From: Marchantia polymorpha subsp. ruderalis
Lineage: Eukaryota > Streptophyta > Marchantiopsida > Marchantiales > Marchantiaceae
Direction of reading: 5' to 3'
Length of the DNA stretch: 64,000 nucleotides
Assembly: GCA_037833965.1 (NCBI GenBank)
Contig: AP031355.1
Coordinates: 20,113,501-20,177,500, forward strand
The position numbers and the translations under genes were made by a program. Shown here one piece after another: positions 23,486 through 34,400 of the stretch (position 1 is the first letter of the stretch; each line of letters starts with the position of its first letter). A model generated the notes under the pieces. That model was given only the letters and a program-made list of their open reading frames with translations, did not search any database and was not told the DNA's origin.

Positions 23486-24546
23486 TTATTTCGCTAAGCC
23501 AGCCATGTTTAGCCATTTCAATGTAGAGGAACGTGAATGGATTTTAGCCACCCAGGCATTGACGTGGGGTCGACAGAAGAAAATGTGACCCTTATGTGCC
23601 AAATGGATCATGAAGTATGTGAACGGGATGTGAGACATGTCAGCGAGGCCAAAAAAACTGCCAGCCAGATACTCAGTCGCTGACAGTCGGTCCTCGTAGA
23701 CATCCAAAACTGCCTCCAGCTTGGCCATCCCAGCCGCCACGACGACATCGTCACATTTTTTGCCCCACAGATGCGCAAAACACACATTGTACACGACGTC
23801 GTGAACTGGTCCCATGTAATGATGGGACTCCACCTCTAGCCACTGCTCCGTCAAAGCATGATCCTCTGGGGTTTGGCCATACAAGGGAGTGCCTTGGTCC
23901 CCAAACTTGTGCTCGATGTACCTTGCAATGGCTCGGGTTTCTGCATGCGTGGTACGTTGTATTTGGTCCCAATTGGGAGAAAACAAAGTACAAATATATG
24001 TGAAATTTAGGTGTGATGAAATTTATGTGATGATTTTGACAAGCAGCTGTATGATAACACCGATATCCCATCATATGAAAGTAGGCATATTTCACTGGCA
24101 TGGATGATGGTCAAGAATAATTACCGTACAGAGTTAGATCTCCATCCACGATAAATGGGATTTGACCAAATGGCTGCCAAGGGCCAGCGAGAAGCAAGGA
24201 AAAGTTAGTAGATTTGAAACTGGGATGATCAGAGATAAGTCTGGTCATTTATATACATCTCGACTTACCAAATAAATTCGGTGTTATTCTGAACTATATT
24301 TTTTGTTTGTTGTATATATATCGCCAAAAGGCGTCAGATACTTAAGGAAATCGTCACTGAGAGAATTTATGCAGAGTAATGGACAAGTGCTCAAACCTGG
24401 CTCTTTAAGTACTCTGGCGTCTTGTGCTCCAAGTTCATCATGTCAACATTGACAACTTCAAAATGTTCAACTTCTTTTTCGAACAAAGTGATCAAGACCC
24501 GTCCAGTAGAGGTGAGTCCAACTGGCCCGTGAACTTGGATGGTCAT
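23486..24546 (-). CDS. Phi-class glutathione S-transferase (GSTF)
   Basis: Three exons on the minus strand: 24546-24397, 24173-24125 and 23940-23486. All junctions are GT-AG and in phase, giving 217 residues, the usual size for the class. The N-terminal thioredoxin-like domain has the catalytic serine region LTSTGRVLITLFEKE, the glutathione-site loop PFGQIPF-VDGDLTLYE and the ETRAIARYIEHKFGDQGTPL element. The C-terminal helical domain includes LEAVLDVYEDRLSATEYLAG and FFGLADMSHIPF, typical of phi GSTs. The enzyme conjugates glutathione to electrophiles or acts as a peroxidase or ligand carrier in the cytosol. The three-exon layout matches plant GSTF genes. No signal or transit peptide is visible. 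Confidence 0.9.
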
Positions 24547-24979
24547 AATGCCTGAAATGAGAAGTCATTTACTTCCACCTTACTTTAGATTTGGCAAGCA
24601 ATTCAGTGTAATAGAGTGATACTACACATCCTTCATATTTCTTCCGCAAATAATTTCTTTAAATCAGGAGCAATTCACAGGCCTCGCTTGAAGAAGATCA
24701 CGAAGCCTGCAGGACCTCGGCAGCTCAAAATTAACCGACTGTGTCTACTGTAAACTGGTTGCTTCAGTTGAGTTGGGTTCACTTGAATTGGACTTTAGTA
24801 AACTGTAAAGAAGAGTTAAAGAGACAAATCTTTTGTAAGACACAACTTTCAGACGACCAGAAAAGAAGTGTACAAACTGCAACTTTCTGCCACGATGCTG
24901 ACCATTCATGACGGTAAACGTGGAAAAACTTATTTTCTCTTTTCATGGTGACAGCCATTGCCTCCCATCAAGCACTTGC

Positions 24980-25195
24980 TCATGAAAGGCAACCAGAGTC
25001 CTCATCACGAAAACCAGTGAAGTTTGTATATTGAGATTTGCTATCATCATGTGCCACGGGGTTTGGGATGCATTGATCCAGGTCTGTTTGGGCAAACTGT
25101 TCTATCTCCCAAGGAAGAGCCGAAAGACATATCAACAAAATTATGAGCCTCTGAGATGAAGGGGTCAAAACGACAGTAACTACCTTCATCGGCAA
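24980..25195 (-). CDS. Possible small secreted peptide
   Basis: 71 codons on the minus strand. Residues ~16-30 form a hydrophobic core after a short basic N-terminus, as in a signal peptide. The remainder is polar, acidic and contains two Cys. There is no homology that I recognise and no conserved neighbour. Short length makes chance likely. Confidence 0.15.
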   Translation of the reverse strand: MPMKVVTVVLTPSSQRLIILLICLSALPWEIEQFAQTDLDQCIPNPVAHDDSKSQYTNFTGFRDEDSGCLS

Positions 25196-25687
25196 CTTGA
25201 CTCATCTTCAGTCTTCGCTTTTCGGAGTTGAGGATCAGATTGTATCACTGAGCTGTGTTCCCCAAGAGATCTTTGCCACCAAAACGAACAAAGCACCAAG
25301 TTGATACACTTTCTACTCAGTTTGTGCTATACTCAAGGTTTATTCGGAGTCCATTTACGGTAATGAAATCTAGATGAGATTTAGAACGCAGAGCATTTTA
25401 CAGAGGAAGCGTGAGCTGAAGGCAAAACAGCAGTCTATGATTCTTCAAGCCAAGTTACCTATCTCGTGGTGTTGATGATGATGGGTTCTTATCTAAGACT
25501 CACAGAAGAGAACGAGCACGAGATCTTAACTGAGATTTGCCCGTTTCACCCAGCAGGAGTACCTGGCGAGCAAACCAGGCACTACAACGGTGAACATCGA
25601 ACGATTTCAGCTCGTGCACCTGCATAGGGGTTGAAGACGCTGGTACTCTGCTTATCCTCCACTTCAGGTTGCAAACTCCAACCTTCG

Positions 25688-26125
25688 TCAGCGAGTATGA
25701 TGCCAAGTTGATCTTCGCTTCTGAATGGACGGGAGCAGCAGCAGCAGCTGATGATGACGACGAGGAAGACGAGCAATTCTGCAGTAAGTACTTGCGATTA
25801 GATGCCCCTTCTCGATCGTCTTCACTGTGAAGACGGGCGCAATTCCGGAGTGCCTCCAAACATCAACGAAGACTGGGATGCAGGAAGGAGCGAGGTTGCA
25901 ATCTGGACCCACAATCAGACTTTCCGCGAGCAGGAGTCTGATAAAACCAGCAGACTCTGGGACATGGAAGTCCGGGAAGACTTGTTGCAGCCTATCGAAT
26001 GAAAGTTCACTTTGATCAGAATATTCGCGACAAAGTATCGTGTACCGTAAAGCCTCCTGTAGATTGATCAAAGTCCTTCGGACCCGCACGACGAATAGCT
26101 GCGATGCATCTTTTCTCGTGTGCAA
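25688..26125 (-). CDS. Unrecognised open frame, possible degraded gene
   Basis: A 145-codon minus frame whose middle (about residues 40-105) has an even mix of hydrophobic and charged residues and looks more protein-like than its surroundings. The last third dissolves into His/Leu/Arg-rich sequence, as expected after a frameshift; the overlapping frame 25500-25859 may continue it with a Ser tract (about 10 Ser). It may be a pseudogene or one exon. No function is proposed. Confidence 0.2.
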   Translation of the reverse strand: MHTRKDASQLFVVRVRRTLINLQEALRYTILCREYSDQSELSFDRLQQVFPDFHVPESAGFIRLLLAESLIVGPDCNLAPSCIPVFVDVWRHSGIAPVFTVKTIEKGHLIASTYCRIARLPRRHHQLLLLLPSIQKRRSTWHHTR

Positions 26126-26759
26126 TTGCCATCTCTTGTGCTGTATTCTTTTTCAGGTTACAGCAGTGTACTGGAGTGATAGTTCGATCATGAGTCATTG
26201 GAACATTCAGTTTCTTTTGCTTGATGTAACCATAATTCGCATGGATATACTATTTCATGAATGTGCCATGCTAAAATGTATAGTAATAGTATGTTTATGT
26301 CAGATAGCTAATAGATTTATTATAATTTCTATATTTCTATTTTATTATTATTATATTAATTAAAAATCACATCTTATGTTTTATGTTGAATGTTTTGTTA
26401 TAACTTTGAAATAATTGTTTGAATTAAAATTATGTATATTAGAATCATTTAAATTAATATTTTTTCAGAAATTTTCATCTAGATTACATATATTTTTTGT
26501 ATTATAATAAATTATGTGGCACAATTTACTATAGAATGAATGATATTTTAAGTTTTGAGAAATCAAAATTTATTGATTAAAAATAAATAAAATTGTATAA
26601 GATATGACAATGAAAAAAAATTATTAAATTATTTATTAAATTATATGGTATAAAAGATAATAAGTAAGATTATTTTAAAAAATTATTGCAATTTTTTTCT
26701 ATCAAATGAATAAATTTCTATTGATATATAAGATTGACCGAATATTGTATGAAGTGAAA
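26126..26759. other. Very AT-rich spacer
   Basis: Long A/T stretches with stops in all frames. No gene, repeat unit or element is recognisable. Confidence 0.5.
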
Positions 26760-27030
26760 ACATAAACACAAGAATCATTAATGGCACAATCAAGAAACAA
26801 AATAATCAACACAAGAGATCAGTGTATAATGTGGTTCAACTTTGAAGATTACGTTCACGGTGAGAATAGCATAGTGATAGTATATATATCTTGGGTATAT
26901 ACCCTGGGTATATATATCCAACAATTACATCCAATCTTAACTATAAATAACTAAAAGTGAGATTACTATTTAATCGAAGTTAAACTCAACTTGTGTTAAA
27001 GGATCTGAGTAAATTCTCTAATCTATAATA
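26760..27030 (+). mobile_element. LTR-like fragment (Copia type), copy 1
   Basis: Contains the series AATCAACACAAGAGATCAG then ATAATGTGGTTCA, followed by a segment with GATTACGTTCACGGTGAGAA. Sequences of the form ACAAGA...TGTGGTTC are common in plant Copia LTRs or their flanks. A related sequence with the same order of motifs is at 56770-57030, and a reverse-orientation relative appears at 29820-30230. No gag-pol is visible, so it is probably a solo or truncated LTR. Ends are approximate. Confidence 0.4.
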
Positions 27031-27171
27031 TTATTCTGTGAAAAATTTTAGACTGAAACCTAACACAAGGTAACTCTTTAAATTTTTATTTAATTCGTGT
27101 TAAAGAATCTCAATAAACTCTCCAACCTATATCATTATTTATATCATTATCAAGCTAACACAAAGAACGTC

Positions 27172-27209
27172 GTGTATCTTATTATGGCCATAGCCATAAT
27201 AAGATACAC
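27172..27209. repeat. Perfect 17-bp inverted repeat with 4-base loop
   Basis: Arms at 27172-27188 and 27193-27209 are exact reverse complements around CATA, and a transcript would fold into a stable hairpin. It lies inside the cluster of LTR-like fragments, in otherwise simple AT-rich DNA, so it is probably part of a transposon rather than a gene terminator. Confidence 0.8.
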
Positions 27210-27995
27210 AGGTAACTCAACAATCTATTTGTGCTCTCTATGCAAAACCTGCATAGTAGCACAATGTTGCTTGAATCTCCAAAATTATCAACTTTGATCA
27301 ACGTATCAATTGCATTGAGTTTAACTTCAATCTTTACTATTTCAATCACCAGAATTTACCGTGAATCTGTACTAGTTCAATCACAAAAGTTTAAAGTTTA
27401 TATTGACTGTCTGAATCATGTGCTCAGAATTTTCACCACTATCGGTGCTCTTTCTTGATCATTAATCACATAATGTTCAAACTCCCCAATCTCCAAATCC
27501 GTGAATAAATATTTTTCTCTTGTCACTCCAAAAAGCCAAGAAACTCTCCAACTCTTTCAATAAGCAAGGTCTCATTGAAAGAAACATTCGTACTAACAAA
27601 AAATCTCACATGCTACTAGATCCAAAGCCTGTAACACTACTTTTCCAAAGCATGAATGTCGTCTTCCCAGATCCTTTAAATCATTCCTTTGCATCTCACA
27701 CCGTCAAAAATTTAGATACAAAAGTAACTTCAAGAGCAATTTTTTTTTGTCTAGGTCATCTTTAAGCTCTTGAAAATGATCTAGATGCTTTAGTAACATC
27801 AAGAGTTTTCTAACAATACCCAATTTGCCTATAGTTTGATAAAGATTCTCTTGCACGGAATATTTACAAAAAACATATTCCGTTACCGTCGTTTCCGACC
27901 GTCACTGTTGCTCTTGACAATTGATTTTCCATTGACTATCACCATCGGTCGGCCGCCGCCATCAAATGCCCATTGATTGCGTTTCCATGCCGATC
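27210..27995. other. Transposon-derived spacer, no gene
   Basis: Short open frames only (66-81 codons). Motifs such as GTTAAAGAATCTCAATAAACTC echo neighbouring LTR-like DNA. 27880-27975 is a GC-richer island with repeated GACCGTC/CGGTCGG-like words that on the other strand resemble the GACGGT-rich block at 29470-29790. Confidence 0.35.
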
Positions 27996-28818
27996 TGCAA
28001 GCTCCGGGCTGACTCTCACTCTGATTTACCTGAGATGACTTTGTGATAGCTCATCATTGTTTTAAAAGACTAGGATTCTCACTCATACTTGTGTCCAAAC
28101 ACTCTCTCACACAAACTCTCCGTACATTATTCAATTCACATAAACTTTCCTTACATCACTCTATTCACATAAATTCAAATACACGTAGATATTTCAAGAT
28201 ACTGAAAAACCTCACTCTTTCATTCATGAAACAACTACTCACACATGAACCTTTCAAATTTGTTTAAGAGTTTATACTCTACCTCTTTATTTATACTACT
28301 TGAGAAATTACCATAATAACATGTGGTAATTTCCCTTAACTCACTTTTCCCTAGATAGGTTTGACTAACCCACTATACGTGGCAACATGCCATTGACCTA
28401 TCTAAAACATTCTAGAAGTTTCCGGAATCCGAGGTTGAGGTGGCGACATGATATTGAAAGCTTTAAAACTTCTAAAAGTTTCATAGCCACTAGGTCAATA
28501 GTAGATTTAGTCTCGTCAATCATCTTTTATACATTTAGTTAAACCAATCAAATCTAAGCTTATAGTCAAAAGTCTAATACCTTAGAATCTAGAACTTTGT
28601 AAAATACAAAATAAAAATGTTCACTCTAATTGTATAGAACTCTGCTAATTATTCTGATATAGACATAATAGTTAAACTTAGTCATGACTAGATAAATCTA
28701 GTTATAACTAACTAGTTCATTTATAACTAGCTAAACTTAGATATGTCTTGACTAATCATCATTAATCACTTGGCTACTTCTACAACTTAGTACACATGTC
28801 TAACATCCGATCTTCACA
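27996..28818. mobile_element. Solo LTR-like element, family X, copy A (~823 bp)
   Basis: Aligns along its whole length with 61730-62588. Shared landmarks, in order: CTCCGGGCTGACTCTCAC, GACTAGGATTC, CACTCTCTCACACAAACTC, ACATGTGGTAATTTC, ACCCACTATACGTGGCAAC, TAACTAACTAGTT, and an end TC-TTCACA. The inferred ends are TGCAAG-like and CTTACA-like, a short imperfect TG...CA inverted repeat as in LTRs. No coding sequence lies between the ends. Together with the matching copy at 62 kb this supports a retrotransposon LTR family. Orientation relative to the missing internal region is unknown. Confidence 0.65.
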
Positions 28819-29819
28819 GATTACGGTTGACCGCGTTCATACTCTGATCATGTTCGACACTTCATTCAAATGTTGCGGAGATCGAACGTGATCAGAGTCA
28901 AACTTCGACACGACGTTCAAAATTTGTGACGTTCGATTGAGGCGACAAGCATTGAAAGTAGGTCTCATGTGAAGGCAAATCAAGGCTAGTGTAGTTAGGT
29001 GATTCTGATTTTGCGAACGAATTTTCTCGGGTACATTTATATCATGCATGATGTAGCACCTCTGCCCGCCGCGTGACCGCACCGAACTCCCCAAGCGGTG
29101 GCCGGAGTGGCCGAAGTAGATTCTGTTCATACCTGCGCTTTGCGCCATCCGTGCGGCCAGAGTTCTCAACATTGGCCAGAGCAGGGGCCTACCAGTGACA
29201 ACGGAAGGCATTGAAGTACCAAACAGTGCAAGCTACTCTTTGTTGGATTGAATGCGGTCAGCTGAGTGAAAATAGCCGATTGGGCCAACCACAGGTGCGA
29301 AGCAATGGTAAGTAACTCGGTAACTGTGATTGCTAAACCAGAAACTTAAATCAAAGTAAGTAGCGCATCCATGGTCGGTAAGGCGCACTGCGGTAAGCAA
29401 GCAAATTGTGGTTGACGAAGCAACCACGGTAGATGGAGTAATCACATCCGGCTGAACAAACCATGATATGCAAGAAATTGCACTCAGCAAATCAACCGCG
29501 GTCGACAGACGCTTGACGGTGACGGTCTATAATTGACAGTGACTATGATGGTTCATAGTCGACGGTTACTGTTGACAATGACACCAGTTGCGGGTGACGA
29601 TTGCACACAACATTTGTTGCGGACGACAGTAAGTTGTGGGCAACGGTTGCGTACGACGGATGGTTGCAGATGACCCTTAATTGCGTGGAGTGATCGCGGA
29701 CGTAGTAAATCACATGTGACGTATGTTGCGGGCAACGATCGCGGACACAATAAATGGCGGATGATAGTGAGGGATGTCACGAATGACAATTAGTCAGAGG
29801 TGATATAGATTGTAAGGTT
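28819..29819. other. GC-richer block of short degenerate repeats
   Basis: From about 29470 to 29790 the plus strand repeats variants of TTGCGGGCAACGATCGCGGAC and GACGGT/GACAGT words at irregular spacing, like a decayed minisatellite. The open frames on the minus strand (28837-29211, 29233-29490, 29553-29789) are by-products and show no motif. It is flanked by LTR-like DNA on both sides, so it may be the remains of a transposon interior. Confidence 0.4.
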
Positions 29820-30230
29820 TTTGTTAGTAGATGTGTGTCTTTCAATTTGATAATTCTTTATGTTATTATTTTATTCTGTTATAACTATAACATATTTCTA
29901 GTTAACTCTCGTGTAAAAAAATGATCTTGTGTTAAATTTCTATCAAGAATTTATCGTAAAATAATAATGTAAGTTAACAAAGGTCACTGTTTCCTTAACT
30001 CCTTCATGAGTTAAGGGTTTAAGAGTTAAATCCAGTTAAAAAGTAACTTCAAGTACTAGCTATATTTACCTAGTACGTTCCACTAGACTTTGGTTATATA
30101 TATATGGTTTTTGCCTTTACATGAGGTAACTCTTGTGTGAGTATCTTGAATTAAAGTGAAGTGTGTGAACATAATCCCTTCGAAGGGATGAATCCCGAGT
30201 GTTTACTGTCGCTCGACTACATATATTAAA
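29820..30230 (-). mobile_element. LTR-like fragment in reverse orientation
   Basis: The reverse complement of roughly 30040-30110 (TAGCTAGTACTTGAAGTTAC and onward) resembles 56950-56995 (AACTGGTACTTGAGATTAC and onward). This suggests the same or a related LTR family inserted the other way round. A palindromic CCCTTCGAAGGG at 30177-30188 lies inside. Ends are approximate and there is no coding sequence. Confidence 0.35.
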
Positions 30231-31456
30231 TAAAATTGCTATTGCAAATTTTATTGTATTTTAGTTATACATTGTTTTCATATCTACTCACCTCTTTAAA
30301 CGATAATACACTCCTTACTAGAATACCAGAGAATAGAACTAGTTAATAACATTAAACATATCTCTGATCACTTGAGTACCAAAATTCATCTTGCAGTTGT
30401 GAAAGTCCATGTGTCAAAGGGTGAAGTTTATCATTGGAAATTTCGTACTCATTTCGAGCATCTATGGTGATGTATGACATTGATAAACAATTCATGCATT
30501 CTCACGCTTTAAGTTGGATCCAAGTATTCTATAACAGGCTACGGACAAGTAGCATCAAAATTTAGAAATGCTAGTGGTCTTCGATGTTGTACCTCAAACT
30601 TTGAGCCGCGAAGGCTTTTGTCCATGAGAGTGGATGAGAGCTGAACTGGAGTTGGCTTGAAGGTTTTTGCCGAGCTTCTAGGCCTTGATCCTGTCCCTCC
30701 TTTTATATGGGGTTGAATGGAAGCTTGCAACAAAGCTTTGAGTCATCAGTTTGGCGTCCAAGGGTGTACTTTGATAGAATAAGTGACCCCAGTATACTGT
30801 TGTCGTGTGCCTTCGTCAAGGTCTTTTAGCAAACATCTCAAAGCCAGCTGAGGATCCGTCTTCTTTCTGAGAGCACCCCAGCTTCGTCATTACGGGAGTG
30901 GCTTAGACATGCCATACTTAAACTCACTTTATCTCTAACAGTGTAGAGCTGTCAACTGAGACTTCGCTGGCAAACCCATTTCGCACAAGACAAGTGCAGT
31001 ACAAAGCGCGTTCAGGAACCAGCCTTCTTGAAGGTACCAATCAGATTTTTTCGTCTATTTGATACGGTGTAACTATTTCTGTTATCAAGAGAATAGACAT
31101 TAGTACTGAAATTGGTTAGTAACATTAGTAGGATAAACTCGGTTTGATATTACAAGGTTAGGATGGTAATTTAGGTTCAGAACGCGATCGATAAATTTTG
31201 AGATTGTAGTATTCTTTTTTGGTGATTGGACACGTTTAATAGCCTTCAGAACTTGAACGAACATTTTCTTCGAACTTAAACGGTAAATTTGTGTTAGCTG
31301 AGAACAAATAACTGACTTCGTGAAGACTAAAATTGTGGTACTTTGAAAACGGACAAATAGCCCAAGGCATGCTTGTAATGAGCAAGTTCTATATTCGTGT
31401 TCTTCTTTGAGGGACCCACAAATGGGTCTGTATTTGTACACCACACCGTATTGATA
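30231..31456. other. Spacer downstream of the CDF transporter gene
   Basis: 30231-31100 holds no recognisable gene. The short minus frames at 30539-30733 and 31100-31444 have no motif. The part adjoining 31457 is the 3' UTR of the transporter gene. Confidence 0.4.
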
Positions 31457-34400
31457 TCAGTATATGTAGAGCTTTTCTCGAGGGGCTGGACCTTGTGGGT
31501 TGTGGGCCTCAATGTCAACATGGCGTATTCCAGGAACAATCTTCTGGATTTCTTTCTCCAATCTATCCACCTCGCTACCGAGAGCTGATACGATCTCCTC
31601 TCCTGCAACCCACAAGCACAAGTAATGGTCAGAAAAGCCTTAAAAAAATAGACTTCTTAAGTTTCTGCCTGCTCTCTCCACCGTGGGAGCGTTTTCTGTA
31701 AGTCTATCAGATGGCATATTGAATTACGCTACACTTAGGTCAGAAAGTGTCAGTGTGGCTTTTAGTATACAACACAAACAAATTGGGAGGTGTTCAAGCT
31801 TCAACATCTATGTCACTCGTCCAATTTTTTTTAAAAAAGAAGCGGAGCAGTCGCAGAAAGCCTGCAGAAAAAGGTAAGTAATATCAAATTGACCGAACTA
31901 TATTCCTTACCATAAGCAGCCATAACTCGGTCCAAGTGACCTGGCTCTGTGCCACTCACTGCTTCGTGAAACTGCGCAGGGCGAGGTGACGAGTTATACT
32001 TAAGATAGAGTCGTGAGAGAAAATACTAGGAACTTGATGAGTTAAACAAGCAAACTTCAGTCAAGTTGTGCGCATCATACCTCTTTATGCCAGTTCCCAC
32101 GTCCAGCTTTCTTCAGATAATTTTGCACAATAACTACACCATTAAAATCTGTATAGAAGGAAGCCGAGTGTAAGTAGGACACAGTAATGAACACATGTGT
32201 ATAAACGGCTCACAAGGGGGAGTAACAATCTTCGTCGACTCTGCTAGATGAGAATCTGTCCTTCAGAAAACTTTAAAAATTACTTCTCATATAAATTTTG
32301 AAGACAACATAACATCATTCCTATAATTTAAAAAAAATAGGAAAGGAAAAAAGGTTACCGCTTACCAATCTCGGCCTTGAACCGATATGCACCAGGACCA
32401 ATCACCTCGCTTTTGCAGTCATAAATAGCATCCACTACCTGCGCCAAAAGACAACTCACCTCAGCAAAGAAAACACACTCAAAGCTCACCACATAATGTA
32501 CGAAGTTCGAATCTTGTAAGACATAATGAGCTTTGTGGGAAATAACGGGAAAGCTTCGCGCACCGGATCCTTTGAGAGTAAAGTAATCACACGCATCATG
32601 TCTTTATCGTCCATAGATCGTCCAAGCAGAGCATGTCGATTGCGTTGTATGAGAAATATGGCTACCTGTCAGATAAAGACAAACGCGGATGAGGAGGAAG
32701 ACAACTGCAGGAACTACCTCGTGCACAAGACTGATATCATGGACTAATATACATTCACACAGCAAAGTCAAGGTGAAGTCACACATTAGTTAATAACAAA
32801 GGCCCCTGTGAGAGCAGCATAATAGAGTTCTCGGCTGTAGCTGCACGTACCCCGCCAAGCAGATTGCCAACTACGATTGAGCCTATAGGATCCCACATCG
32901 GATTTCCTGTATAATGAGCAGCTGCCAAAGCACAAGCCGCAATTCCAAGACCTGTAACGGCTGCACCATCCTGCACAGAACCCTTACACATGTGAGAAAA
33001 TGCGTGATCTTCGTGGTCGCTTGAACAACCGATCAGGCGACTACAAAGACCAACTGAAGACACAGTATTGATATCCAAGTGATCGTGTATGATAACTGAA
33101 CGAACCCTGCTTAAACACGCAGATTACACCTGAGTCGAAAACACGCTGCATACAGTCTATGCTATGATATCCTCAGGTAGTATCCTTTTTAAAGGTGAAG
33201 AAAATTTTTGCAATTTATACTGTCGTCTTAGATGCCAGAATAACTTGAGCGCAAACATAGAAATAGATTGATGCTCAAAGCTTGAACGTTTAAAAGTCAG
33301 AATCAACATTGAACAAAACAGGCGGATTGATCAAGGATAAAAAAGAACTTGCGGAGTAAAAGGTCAACCCTTTTGTCAACTTTCATAAGAAAGTACCTCC
33401 ATCATTACGGCAACCGACGTAGGATCATGACCACGCCAGAGGTAGTCTCGCATGGTCATGCCTTCAGCTTTTGCCCCGTTCCGAACACAACTGATGGCTA
33501 CCAGAAGAGATGCCCCTGAATACAATACAAAAAGCAAAGTAATCATCGTAATTTGGTGGAAAGAAAATTGGCTAGGAAGTCAAAACACATAACACTTTTT
33601 CCAGAAGTAGATCAAAATACAATCCGGAAGTCATCACTGAAAGCTTCGCTCATACATTCTGCGATGTTTCTTACCTTCCATGATCATTGATCCACCTATG
33701 ACCAGCGCTGCCAAATAGACATTCTCCAGAGGCTGTGCAAACAAAAAACAGTGTGAATACTCTTGTACAAGCAAAGTAGCTCTAATATGAGCATAGCAAA
33801 CCTTGGTGGGCTTGATTTAAGGAATGACCCTCACCACCTTTCTTCACACGTTTTCACATGCAAGTTATTCAAACCTCCAAATCTTCAGTAAAACAAATAT
33901 CAGAGCAAGCAATCGCAAGAGACCTGTGCACTGAAGAGATTTTGCACTCCATGAATGATGGTGGCACCGGAACCAAGACAAAAGATGCCGACCGCTGAGA
34001 TCAAAGACCAAACAAATCGCTCCTTTGTATAGCCATACCTGTAAGTATTCCATCACTATTAAATTTATAATTGAAGGCATTCATATATGCAGCTGTTTCG
34101 CATGGTTAACGGTCACATTCAAAGAAAGGGAGGAAAACAAACGAAACAGAAGTTTTTCACTTTTATCATGCTCGGATGAAGGTAGAAGCTTACGGGTGCA
34201 TTGCATCTGGAGCCCGTTTTGAACTCATTAGACCATATGCCAGAAGACCCTGCGTGTACACCAAAAATCTTTGTCGGTGAAATCAAATATTGCGATAGAA
34301 GATTTTATGGCTGTTTCTCTCAACTGAAGAATATCTTATTCAGAAAAATAAAATACACAACAGGAATATCAACGTATACAGGTCTTACTTGATTTGCCAA

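Larger units (their letters stand above)
24547..26125. other. Interval with unrecognised minus-strand open frames
   Basis: 24547-24980 is the probable GST promoter. At 24980-25195 a 71-codon minus frame has a hydrophobic segment near its N-terminus (RLIILLICLSALPW) followed by a polar Cys-containing tail, so it could encode a small secreted peptide. At 25500-26125 overlapping minus frames (119 and 145 codons) include a stretch reading SFDRLQQVFPDFHVPESAGF and VDVWRHSGIAPVFTV, which looks protein-like but matches nothing I know. No splice model joins them convincingly. Confidence 0.3.
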
